Source of the DNA: a virus
Strand: one strand, 5' to 3'
DNA: 21,376 nucleotides
IMG/VR virus record: IMGVR_UViG_3300010885_009882
Coordinates: 1 to 21,376 of that record
Part shown: positions 1 to 7,401 of the stretch, in pieces
Layout of the letters: the number at the start of each line of letters is the position of its first letter
Numbering within the stretch: position 1 is the stretch's first letter
The notes under the pieces: generated by a model
What the model saw: the letters and a program-made list of their open reading frames with translations, nothing else
What the model was told of the DNA's origin: nothing
Database searches by the model: none
Program-made: the position numbers and the translations under genes

Positions 1-2346
1 AGTTTGGACGAAGGCATTACTAGTATTCAGGAGGCTTATGACTTCTTCTATGATGGCGATTACAACAGTCGCGGCGATGTCACTAGACTACGCGATAAGA
101 TGCAAAATGAATACTACGAATGGTTAAGCGAGCAGTTTGACAGCCGTTGGGACAGTGACGAGTCGGAATTTGTCTACAATTACATTAAAGAAAACGCTAG
201 CACAGAAGAAATTGCAGAAATATTAGGCATTGAACTTGACGCAGACAACTATCCAGACACCGTTGATCGACAAGCATATCGCGATGCCACAGATAAAGTC
301 GTTGAAGAGGGCTACGGCAACTACTGGTATGACCAAGCACGTGAAAGTGCGCAAGAAGATTTTAATCAGAATGCAGATTTAGAATCAGAATGGCTGGAGT
401 CCCGTGACTTGAATACCATGCAAGATATTGAAAATGAATACAACATGAATTGGCCTCACTGGTATTCACAGGGTGGTGGCGAAGCCAGCATTGAAGATGT
501 TGCCAACGAATTCCAGGATGCAATAGGACGTGACGTTCGGGCCAGCGGCAACTACCACAGTGGCGGGGTAACAAGACCCAGCCCAACAGCACAACACTAT
601 ATTGTAGAACCTGATGGCAGTTTAGAAGCCGATGACAACGATGATGTGGGCTTGGAGTTTGTATCACCACCACTACCCATTGATGAAATACTCAGCGACT
701 TGAACAAAGTCAAACAGTGGGCCAAGGTATATGGATGCTATACAAACGATTCAACAGGCCTGCACATCAACATCTCAGTGCCCAACTACAGCAGAGAAAA
801 TTTGGACTTTGTTAAGTTGGCATTGCTAATGGGCGACGAGTATGTGTTAGACAATTTTGGTCGTGCCGGCAATACCTACGCTAAATCAGCAATGAAATTA
901 GTGCGTGATCAAGTGCGTCAAAAGCCTGACGAAGCTGAACGTTTGCTGGACAAAATGAAAGGCAACCTGGATAGTTTGGCAAGTAAGGCCATACACTCTG
1001 GAGTTACTTCCAAATATACAAGTATCAATACCAAAGACGGACACATTGAGTTCCGTTCGCCCGGTGGCGATTGGCTGGATGAAAACTTTGACAAGATTGA
1101 AAACACCCTGTTGCGTTTCACAGTGGCCATGAGTGCGGCCCTGAATCCAGAAATGTATCGCGAAGAATATCTAAAGAAACTGTACAAGTTGTTGACACAG
1201 GATGACAAAGGGTCTGACACTATCAAGTACTTCAGTGAATATGTGGCAGGCAAGATTCCTGCTGCCGCCCTGCGTAGTTTTGTTAAACAAGCACAACTAG
1301 AGCGCAAGTTAAAGCAAGGCGACACCGAAGGTAAGAAATATTGGTGGCGTGTGGGCCGTCCAGGATTTGGTGCCAGTGTTGAAGTGGTTGCTACCAGCAA
1401 GGAAGAAGCCATTGAAAAAGGCAAAGCAGAATACCCAGATTGGGCTGATGCTAAAGATATGACTGCTAAACCATTGAGTCCTTATAACGAGCCGCCGATT
1501 AAAGACCCTACAGGCGATGCTGAGTTAGATAGCATACATCAAGAACTCGGGTTACAGGCACCTGCCAGCTATGAAATTTACAACAGACAAACTGGTAACT
1601 CAGTAGAAGATGCACCTGCTAGAGTAACTAATGACGCAGAAGCAATTGCTCATCTTGAAGATTATTTTGAACATGGTCCGCATGGATTACAACCCACTCA
1701 AGCCGCACGTATGTTTAGCATTAGGTCTGTGCGCAGGCAAGCTAGTCCTACTGCACCCAGAGGTAGAGAATACCAAATCTTTGATCAAAACAGTCAACAA
1801 ACTGCGGCAGCATTCTTAGCACCAAGTGACGAGGCAGCATTGGCCAGACTGCTTCAGTATCAGCGTAGTCACCCCGATGATCCCTATGGTGTGCGAACTG
1901 CCAATGGTGTTGAAGTGGTTGACATAGACATGCCAATAGCCCCGGGTCGTGCGGCCACAAGCCCAACAGGACAGTGGAAGATTGTTGACGGATTAAATCG
2001 TGAAGTGTTCCGTTTCCGTCCTGCAGAAAACACCAGAGCCAAAGCTAATGAATTGGCTGCTGTATGGGCAAGAGAAAACAACTTTGACGGCAACTACCAA
2101 GTGGAGCCCGCAGAAGAAGCACAATCAGGTAGTACAACAGACCTGGCACAACAACGAGCTGTACCTGGCACATTCACCGGTGCTTGGCGAGTGGTAGATT
2201 CTGACACCGGACAAGAATTATATAGATTCTCAGGCATCGGCAATCGACAAGCAGATGCCAACCGTGTGGCCGCAGATTGGCTAAGACAAAATGGTCCAGA
2301 AGATGCAAACATGACAGAAATTGAAGTTCTGCCAATCGTGAGTTGA
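1..2346 (+). CDS. Amidoligase-like (COOH-NH2 ligase) protein with repetitive C-terminal half, 5' truncated
   Basis: The frame is open from base 1, so the true start lies upstream; a TTG at 4 is only the first possible start codon. At least 781 codons are visible. Numbering from codon 4, the middle carries the signatures of the amidoligase family (glutamine-synthetase-like fold): LEFVSPP near 217, TGLHINIS near 251, and a Lys-Tyr-Thr...GHIEFRSPGG block with E349 and R351. Members of this family form amide bonds between carboxylates and amines using ATP; the substrate here is unknown. The N-terminal ~170 residues are acidic and rich in Asp, Glu, Tyr and Asn. From about residue 447 the protein turns into roughly five diverged repeats of a beta strand plus helix. 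The stop is one base before the next ATG, so the two are probably co-translated. It may be a virion protein acting on cell-wall or peptide substrates. The family call is fairly secure, the role is not. Confidence 0.75.
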   Translation, partial: SLDEGITSIQEAYDFFYDGDYNSRGDVTRLRDKMQNEYYEWLSEQFDSRWDSDESEFVYNYIKENASTEEIAEILGIELDADNYPDTVDRQAYRDATDKVVEEGYGNYWYDQARESAQEDFNQNADLESEWLESRDLNTMQDIENEYNMNWPHWYSQGGGEASIEDVANEFQDAIGRDVRASGNYHSGGVTRPSPTAQHYIVEPDGSLEADDNDDVGLEFVSPPLPIDEILSDLNKVKQWAKVYGCYTNDSTGLHINISVPNYSRENLDFVKLALLMGDEYVLDNFGRAGNTYAKSAMKLVRDQVRQKPDEAERLLDKMKGNLDSLASKAIHSGVTSKYTSINTKDGHIEFRSPGGDWLDENFDKIENTLLRFTVAMSAALNPEMYREEYLKKLYKLLTQDDKGSDTIKYFSEYVAGKIPAAALRSFVKQAQLERKLKQGDTEGKKYWWRVGRPGFGASVEVVATSKEEAIEKGKAEYPDWADAKDMTAKPLSPYNEPPIKDPTGDAELDSIHQELGLQAPASYEIYNRQTGNSVEDAPARVTNDAEAIAHLEDYFEHGPHGLQPTQAARMFSIRSVRRQASPTAPRGREYQIFDQNSQQTAAAFLAPSDEAALARLLQYQRSHPDDPYGVRTANGVEVVDIDMPIAPGRAATSPTGQWKIVDGLNREVFRFRPAENTRAKANELAAVWARENNFDGNYQVEPAEEAQSGSTTDLAQQRAVPGTFTGAWRVVDSDTGQELYRFSGIGNRQADANRVAADWLRQNGPEDANMTEIEVLPIVS
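1342..2283 (+). repeat. Five degenerate strand-helix repeats in the amidoligase-like protein
   Basis: Units start near 1342, 1570, 1771, 1975 and 2185. Each opens with an aromatic then alternating hydrophobics (WWRV, YEIYN, YQIFD, WKIVD, WRVVD), passes a short loop, and ends in an Ala-rich helix closing on Tyr or Trp (examples: ANELAAVWA, ANRVAADWL). The last two units are the most alike. Repeats of this sort often serve as binding or spacer modules; the ligand is not apparent. Confidence 0.6.
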
Positions 2347-2347
2347 T

Positions 2348-2983
2348 ATGCGAGCTACAGAATTTATAACCGAAGCATTTGATAAACCGTATGAACTACT
2401 TCGATGGGAAAAGGGCGACTTTGGTGATGTAGACGCAATAGCACGATTAGATGACGGAACTTTTCTAAGTATTATGTTCAACAAAGGATTTAGTAAAGAT
2501 TCAAAAGAGGAAGCATGGAGTGTTGAATTCTATAGAAACAACAGCCAAGAAGTCACAGGCGAAGGCGATCAACAACGTGTGTTTGCCACTGTGTTAAGTG
2601 CTATACAAACGTTTATTAAAAAGTATACTCCTAATAGAATAACCTTTTCAGCCAGTAAAGAAGTTGAGCAAGGACAAAACGCACAAAGTAGAGCTAGGCT
2701 ATATGATAGTTTAGTACAGCGTTATGCTAGAGCATGGGGTTTCAGAGCTTTTCGTGCAGACACTGGCAACAAAGTTATATACGAATTGTCTAGAATACAA
2801 AAAGAAATCGAAGAAAACTTTGCGGATGGTAAAAATCCTGGACGCAAGGGTTTGAGTCGCAGAGTGGGCATACCTAAAAAAGCCACACTAGGCAAGCTGG
2901 AAAAGATTGCTCGATCCAGTACAGGCGAGCGCCGCAGGATGGCACAGTGGCAACTAAATATGAGAAGAGGTAAGAAAAAATGA
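2348..2983 (+). CDS. Putative internal virion protein with basic C-terminal tail
   Basis: 211 aa, function unknown. It begins MRATEFITEAF, very close to the T4 internal-protein capsid-targeting peptide (MKTYQEFI-type), with a possible prohead-protease cut after E9. Residues ~15-140 form a mixed alpha/beta domain. The last ~50 residues are strongly basic (GRKGLSRRVGIPKKAT..., ending NMRRGKKK) and look like a module I recall from other marine T4-like phages. Such a tail suits DNA or RNA binding inside a filled head. The start lies one base after the stop of the upstream gene, and its TGA overlaps the next ATG (ATGA), so it sits in a translationally coupled series. Virion localisation is inferred from the N-terminus and context only. 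Confidence 0.7.
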   Translation: MRATEFITEAFDKPYELLRWEKGDFGDVDAIARLDDGTFLSIMFNKGFSKDSKEEAWSVEFYRNNSQEVTGEGDQQRVFATVLSAIQTFIKKYTPNRITFSASKEVEQGQNAQSRARLYDSLVQRYARAWGFRAFRADTGNKVIYELSRIQKEIEENFADGKNPGRKGLSRRVGIPKKATLGKLEKIARSSTGERRRMAQWQLNMRRGKKK

Positions 2984-3717
2984 GATCAAGTGAATTCGTA
3001 TTCGAAAAGTGGAGCGAAAAATACAAAAGCAGTATTAACTGTAGCCACCCTCGAGGCTTTTCACAAAAAGCACACTGTGCCGGTAAAAACAAACAGAATG
3101 AATCTGTTGAGATGGAGATGGTGTGTGAAGCGTGTGGCATGTGTGAAACACATGGCAATGTAAATGAAATTAAAAAAGGTGCTAAAGACTCAAATGGCTA
3201 TACCCGTTGCTGGCCTGGCAAACATGCTGAAGGCACCAAAAAGGGCAAGAATGGTGGGCAAGTTCGCAACTGTGTGCCCAACGAATCGCAAGGTGTGGCG
3301 GAAGGCTTAACAGAAGAGTTTGATCTTATTGAATCTATTGTTGAAGGCATTGCTGAACACAATGGCGTAGATGCTGAAGCAGTATGGGCGGACTTAGAAT
3401 CTCTAACTGAAGATGAGTTGTATGCGTTTGCTGTGACTTCTCAGTTGAATGAAGACTGGCAGAAAGCCAACAAGCGCGACAAAACAGATGGCATGAGTCA
3501 AAAGGCTGTAAATTCTTATCGCAGAGAGCATCCTGGATCTAAACTAAAGACTGCTGTGACTACCAAGCCCTCAAAGTTAAAAAAGGGTTCAAAAGCCTCT
3601 AAGCGCCGCAAGAGTTATTGTTCACGCTCACGTGGACAAATGAAGATGCACAATATTTCATGTGCTAAGACTCCAGACAAGGCTATTTGTAAAGCACGAC
3701 GTCGCTGGAACTGTTAA
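2980..3717 (+). CDS. Cys-rich basic protein, putative internal virion protein
   Basis: 245 aa, no enzymatic family recognised. The N-terminus MRSSEFVFEKW matches the targeting-like pattern of its neighbours. There are 11 Cys: two in residues 21-33 (INC...KAHC), a CxxCxxC knuckle (VCEACGMC, ~47-53), one in YTRCWPG, one in RNCVPN, and four in the basic C-terminal 40 residues. The spacing suggests metal-binding modules. At residues 105-109 stands GVAEG, a plausible prohead-protease site that would separate the Cys-rich N-terminal part from an acidic linker and a Lys/Arg-rich tail. It starts inside the ATGA overlap with the preceding gene. Its TAA shares the palindrome TTAA with the stop of the convergent desaturase gene, leaving no intergenic terminator. 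Confidence 0.7.
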   Translation: MRSSEFVFEKWSEKYKSSINCSHPRGFSQKAHCAGKNKQNESVEMEMVCEACGMCETHGNVNEIKKGAKDSNGYTRCWPGKHAEGTKKGKNGGQVRNCVPNESQGVAEGLTEEFDLIESIVEGIAEHNGVDAEAVWADLESLTEDELYAFAVTSQLNEDWQKANKRDKTDGMSQKAVNSYRREHPGSKLKTAVTTKPSKLKKGSKASKRRKSYCSRSRGQMKMHNISCAKTPDKAICKARRRWNC

Positions 3718-4418
3718 CTACGCAACTTAGCAAGTCTTAGTAGTCTAAATAGACTGAACCACATCCAGCCTATATCAAATTCAAACCAACGTCTGCTTAG
3801 TCTAGGGTTAGCAGGCTCTGCATGGTGATTATTGTGCAACTCCTCTCCCCCAATCCATATACCCCAGGGCATTAAATTGGTTGATTTGTCTTTGGTATCA
3901 ACACTCCTATACCCCCACCAATGTCCAACTCCGTTAATAACACCTGCGGCGTGAAAAGGAATCCAGAGCATTTGTATACCCCATATCAATATGCCCCACG
4001 CACCAAATAGCACAACATCAATAATGAACATTAATAAAATGCCTAGTCTACTGTGACGAGTGTACACATTGCGTTCAATCCAATCGTCCGGCGTGCCAGC
4101 ACCATATTGTTGTACCATTTCAGCATCTTTGCTGGCACTGTGATACAGGCCTGCGCCACGAAACAGCACACGGCCTATGCCGTACACATGCGGACTGTGT
4201 GGATCACCCTCTTGTTCAGTGAATCTGTGATGCTTACGATGTATTGCTACCCATTGTCGTGTAACCATGCCTGTGGTCAGCCATAGCCAAGCTCGCATAA
4301 AGTGTTCTAGTACAGGAGCAAAGATGATACCGCGATGTGCTTGCCCGCGATGTAGGTACAATGTAACACAGATTATAGTAATGTGTGTGACTATTAAGGT
4401 ATAGATAAGTTCAGTCAT
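3714..4418 (-). CDS. Membrane fatty acid desaturase (acyl-CoA/acyl-lipid type)
   Basis: 234 aa, the only convincing gene on the minus strand. All three histidine boxes of the membrane di-iron desaturases are present: HRGQAH (H23-H28), HRKHH (60-64) and HNNHH (195-199), plus an extra His in GVGHWWG (~166). Hydrophobic stretches at ~5-22, ~38-52, ~124-142 and ~144-163 fit the four-helix membrane topology. The protein is shorter than many bacterial delta-9 desaturases, but the core is intact. Such enzymes insert a cis double bond into acyl chains using O2 and reduced ferredoxin or similar. In a phage this is an auxiliary metabolic gene, probably adjusting host membrane fluidity during infection. 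It lies convergent to the gene on its 3' side and divergent from the gene at 4501, so it must have its own promoter in 4419-4500. Confidence 0.9.
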   Translation of the reverse strand: MTELIYTLIVTHITIICVTLYLHRGQAHRGIIFAPVLEHFMRAWLWLTTGMVTRQWVAIHRKHHRFTEQEGDPHSPHVYGIGRVLFRGAGLYHSASKDAEMVQQYGAGTPDDWIERNVYTRHSRLGILLMFIIDVVLFGAWGILIWGIQMLWIPFHAAGVINGVGHWWGYRSVDTKDKSTNLMPWGIWIGGEELHNNHHAEPANPRLSRRWFEFDIGWMWFSLFRLLRLAKLRS

Positions 4419-4500
4419 AGTGTATTTAAGTAGAACTACTGATTTATAACCACTGCTAAATTGCTAATTTAACTATGCGGTTAATTACGCTAAATACAGT
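4419..4500. promoter_or_regulatory. Divergent promoter region with paired TAAATACA boxes
   Basis: The 82-bp gap separates the two outward-facing genes. On the plus strand TAAATACAGT (4491-4500) touches the ATG at 4501. On the minus strand TAAATACACT (4419-4428) touches the ATG of the desaturase. The boxes match at 9 of 10 bases and resemble the 3' part of the T4 late promoter (TATAAATA). If they act as -10 elements the transcripts would be leaderless or nearly so. A minus-strand TATAAATC also lies in the gap. Confidence 0.5.
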
Positions 4501-4782
4501 ATGAAACAGTTTATTCGTGTGCTATGTGACGTTGATTGTGCTTGGACAGATCCTGCGCCAGTGTATCGTGTGTACGTGGATGACGAATTATTTGCTGAAA
4601 GAACCTGGCGATGGCGGGATCAGTATCTGGAAGAAATGATACAGATTGAAGCAGAGCCCGGTGAATATGTAATCAGCTATGAACTTGTTGATTCTCCTGG
4701 AGCAACCATACGTGTTTCGAATATGCGTGTGGATTATGGGCCAGGCAGAATAGTAGATAACACATTAAAGATACTGAAATGA
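4501..4782 (+). CDS. Small beta-rich protein of unknown function
   Basis: 93 aa, no family named. Alternating hydrophobic residues (RVYVDDELFAERTW, then GEYVISYELV, then TIRVSNMRVDYG) suggest a small all-beta sandwich, of the kind seen in carbohydrate-binding or virion decoration domains. It lacks the MRxxEF N-terminus of its neighbours. The ATG follows immediately after TAAATACAGT with no Shine-Dalgarno, consistent with leaderless expression. Its TGA overlaps the next ATG. It is the first gene of the plus-strand series after the desaturase interruption. Confidence 0.65.
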   Translation: MKQFIRVLCDVDCAWTDPAPVYRVYVDDELFAERTWRWRDQYLEEMIQIEAEPGEYVISYELVDSPGATIRVSNMRVDYGPGRIVDNTLKILK

Positions 4783-4979
4783 GAGCACAGGAATTTATCA
4801 AAGAAAATGCGTCAGTTGGCAGCACCAGTTCTGGCAGTGTGGCCACAGTGGCCATGCCCATGGGTGGCATGCAGTCAAGAAATCCCGATAGTTTCTTTTC
4901 TGGTAAATATACCACGGACCCTTTTCCCAACACACCGAAAAGTATGAGAAAGAAAGCAAGGAAAACAAATGTTAAGTGA
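4779..4979 (+). CDS. 66-aa protein with capsid-targeting-like N-terminus
   Basis: The peptide opens MRAQEFIKENAS, the closest parallel in the window to the 2348 gene's N-terminus, followed by a Ser/Gly/Met-rich low-complexity stretch and a basic end (KSMRKKARKTNVK). There is no predicted enzymatic core. It could be a small internal head peptide, scaffold fragment or DNA-condensing cargo. It overlaps the previous gene by ATGA and the next gene by 11 bases, so expression is coupled on both sides. Confidence 0.65.
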   Translation: MRAQEFIKENASVGSTSSGSVATVAMPMGGMQSRNPDSFFSGKYTTDPFPNTPKSMRKKARKTNVK

Positions 4980-5409
4980 TTTACTAAAGACCTATTTGGC
5001 CAGTACATTTTCGTACTATTTAAAAGCACACTATTTCCACTGGAATGTAGAAGGACCTGACTTTGGTGAATTACACGAATTCTTTTCCAACATCTACGAA
5101 GATTCCTATTCAGCTGTGGATCCCATTGCTGAATACATCCGTACCACAGAAGAATATGCTCCTGGCAGTCTCAGCCGCTTTTTAGAATTAACGCAGATCC
5201 CAGATCAAACCAAAGTGCCACGTGCTCGACTGATGCTGGAAGAATTACTCGCAGACACCCAAACAATGATTGGCATGAGCAAGCAGGTGTTTGATGCTGC
5301 CTCTACCGAAGGTCGTGAAGACATTGCAAACTTTGCTGCCGAACGCCAAAGCCAACATGGCAAGTATCAGTGGCAACTGAAAAGTTACTTAAAGGACTCG
5401 AGGGCATAA
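4969..5409 (+). CDS. Dps/ferritin-like protein
   Basis: 146 aa, close to the length of Dps subunits. Residues 21-58 follow the Dps ferroxidase pattern: H24-W-N-V-E-G, H36-E, D51, A-E55. Against the classical set (His, His, Asp, Asp, Glu) the spacing is exact, but the first Asp is replaced by S40. Dps proteins form 12-mers that oxidise and store iron and protect DNA from peroxide. In a phage the protein may protect DNA during infection or be packed with it. The changed ferroxidase residue leaves open whether iron is oxidised. It starts at ATG 4969 inside the previous gene (11-base overlap) and ends one base before the next ATG. Confidence 0.75.
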   Translation: MLSDLLKTYLASTFSYYLKAHYFHWNVEGPDFGELHEFFSNIYEDSYSAVDPIAEYIRTTEEYAPGSLSRFLELTQIPDQTKVPRARLMLEELLADTQTMIGMSKQVFDAASTEGREDIANFAAERQSQHGKYQWQLKSYLKDSRA

Positions 5410-5410
5410 C

Positions 5411-6109
5411 ATGGATGAAATTTATAGTATAATGCAGAGGCTTGCATTGATTGAAAGCACTATCACTCCAGATAATGTTACCAAAGGATTGAACGCACAA
5501 CAAAAATCTGTGCCGCAGATGCCTGCATTATTTAAAATGCCTGACCAAGGTCCTGTACTGGGTGGAGATCCTGATAAGAAAGCCTCCAGTGCTGGCTACA
5601 TGGTTGGCTCTAATGAAAGTGAAGAACCTGAGCAAGATGCACTGGAAGAAGAAGTTGCAAGTGAAGACAAGCTGGACCGAGTTAAAAAGTCTTTTGCTGA
5701 TTATCTTGACAGCATCGCTGACGAAAAGAAAGACACTGACTTAAAAGATAAGGTTCGCGTAGATCGTGACATCAGTAAGCGGCCTGCAAAAGATGCCAGT
5801 ATTGTTGCCAAACAAGTGGTTGGTGTTGCAGAAGACCCGACTGAAGAAGATCCCATTGTACAAATGCCCACAGCACCGGTACAAGAGCCTACCTATGCTG
5901 AATCAGCACCGGTTAAAACCATTGCGTTAGAAGATGGTCGTGCTTGTGAAATACATGGCGACGAACGTAATGGATTTGAAATTCGCCACGGTGGCCGTTC
6001 ATTGAAGAGCCGCTTCAAGAACTTAGACCAAGCACAGATGGCATTGGAAATGTACCAGGCCAGACAACGTAAACAAGATCTGTCAGCCGACTATATTGAG
6101 GAAGCATAA
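5411..6109 (+). CDS. Acidic protein, putative structural or prohead protein
   Basis: 232 aa, very acidic, largely disordered by composition (runs of Glu, Asp, Pro, Ser). The N-terminus (MDEIYSIMQRLALIESTITP) then KGLNAQQKSVPQMPALFK looks like a protein type I recall from marine T4-like phages near structural genes. GVAED at 5822-5836 is a candidate cleavage site. The C-terminal ~60 residues (DGRACEIHGDERNGFEIRHGG..., then a helix DQAQMALEMYQARQ) form a small folded module. High acidity with protease-like sites recalls T4 core/scaffold proteins, but I cannot assign one. TAATG overlap with the next gene. Confidence 0.65.
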   Translation: MDEIYSIMQRLALIESTITPDNVTKGLNAQQKSVPQMPALFKMPDQGPVLGGDPDKKASSAGYMVGSNESEEPEQDALEEEVASEDKLDRVKKSFADYLDSIADEKKDTDLKDKVRVDRDISKRPAKDASIVAKQVVGVAEDPTEEDPIVQMPTAPVQEPTYAESAPVKTIALEDGRACEIHGDERNGFEIRHGGRSLKSRFKNLDQAQMALEMYQARQRKQDLSADYIEEA

Positions 6110-7401
6110 TGAACCTATTTGACCTATATGAAATGCGAGACTCACGTGACGCATATGAACGTGACGTTGATAACAGCCGCGTTGGCATGAACCAACAGTC
6201 TCGTGCAGATGTCACAGGCGAAGAAGAACCCAGTGGCGTCTTTGCTGTGGTGATCGATGGCAGGCCTTGGAAGACTGGCTCCAGCAACGAAATGTTTGGC
6301 ATTGCTGAACGTGTGGCCAACAAGTATCCAGATAAAAAAGTTGCTGTTAAATGGCCCACTGGTCAGTTGAATGTGATTAAACCAGGAATGGCAGAAGGCT
6401 GGAAGGGCGCACTGGCAGGCGGTCTTGCTGGCGCGGCATTGGGCAGTGTAGCTCCGGGATTTGGCACAATACCAATGGCCGCACTTGGCGCATACGCTGG
6501 TCATAAAATGGGCGACGAAGGATTTAAGGATCCAGACGCTGAATATAAAAAAGCACAAAAACTTAAACAGCAACAGCAACAAAACAAAGGTGTAACAGAA
6601 AGCGATGAATACAGCGCAGTAACTGGTGCTATCACTCGCAGAATCATAACACAACATCCCGAAGTGCTGGCCAAATACGGTCCGGCCATAGTCAGTCAAG
6701 CCATTGACGAAATTGCAGACTTTGTGGGAGATGTTGATGAAATTGGCTCCAGTGATGTTTCAGGATGGGTCAGTCAAGTGATCCGTAGCTTAGGGAGATT
6801 TGCTCCTGTAAGAGATGAAGGTGTAGCAGAAGGCCACACAGAAGTCAAAGACAAAGAAGGTAAAGTTGTTAGTTGGAAAGACGACTCAGAATGGCACCGA
6901 GCTGAAAAAAACAAGCAAGGCCAGCCCAAAGATCCACGTGGTGTAGTCACACACTTGAGCGATGTTGCTCGTCGTAAAACTGCTGCCCAACAAGGCGTGC
7001 CAGAAGGTGAAGTAGACAGCGACGGATACTCTGTTGATCACGCTGACTCGGGCGAATACGATTACGAGGGCGACCAAGCAAAAGACCAACTAAACACCAT
7101 TGTACGTGCGGCTCGCAGACTTGATGGCCTGTTAGATGACGACGAAAACATGCCAGAGTGGGTGCAGATGAAAGTTACCCTGGCTGCCGACTACCTTGAC
7201 ACAGCAGCCGACTACATTGAATCCAATCAAGAACCTGAACTGGCCGAAGGCGACCGAGTTGGCAATATGGATGCCGATGCATTTGACGCGGCAATGGCAC
7301 GTCTTAAACAGTTAGCAGGCGCCGGGCCGCTAAAGACTGTGTACGACAAAGAAAAACGTGTGTACCGAAACATTCCAACAGCGGTACAACCTAAAAAATG
7401 A
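6109..7401 (+). CDS. Modular 430-aa protein with glycine zipper, putative internal virion protein
   Basis: Start ATG shares bases with the upstream TAA (TAATG). Modules in order: an N-terminal MNLFDLYEMRD leader; an alpha/beta module (GVFAVVIDGRPWKTG...) to ~95; a glycine zipper at ~97-140 (GALAGGLAGAALG..., GHKMGD) that could insert in a membrane; a Gln-rich linker; a helical module at ~173-230 (RRIITQHPEVLAKYG...FVGDVDEIG); a charged linker; and a helical module at ~326-372 (DENMPEWVQMKVTLAADYLD). The linkers carry MAEG, GVTES, GVAEG, GVPEG and LAEG. Those sites fall between the modules, as expected if a protease releases them. A membrane-active zipper in a virion protein would suit a role in DNA entry, which is an inference. 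Confidence 0.7.
   Translation: MNLFDLYEMRDSRDAYERDVDNSRVGMNQQSRADVTGEEEPSGVFAVVIDGRPWKTGSSNEMFGIAERVANKYPDKKVAVKWPTGQLNVIKPGMAEGWKGALAGGLAGAALGSVAPGFGTIPMAALGAYAGHKMGDEGFKDPDAEYKKAQKLKQQQQQNKGVTESDEYSAVTGAITRRIITQHPEVLAKYGPAIVSQAIDEIADFVGDVDEIGSSDVSGWVSQVIRSLGRFAPVRDEGVAEGHTEVKDKEGKVVSWKDDSEWHRAEKNKQGQPKDPRGVVTHLSDVARRKTAAQQGVPEGEVDSDGYSVDHADSGEYDYEGDQAKDQLNTIVRAARRLDGLLDDDENMPEWVQMKVTLAADYLDTAADYIESNQEPELAEGDRVGNMDADAFDAAMARLKQLAGAGPLKTVYDKEKRVYRNIPTAVQPKK

Noticed and set aside
918-1424. Long minus-strand open frame opposite the amidoligase-like gene
   Set aside because: Its product has no recognisable domain, it lies wholly opposite a gene with clear motifs, and no ribosome binding site or promoter supports it. 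The same holds for the other antisense frames opposite coding genes.
3745-3751. CTAAATA on the plus strand as a promoter
   Set aside because: It lies inside the desaturase gene with no plus-strand gene close downstream; probably chance.
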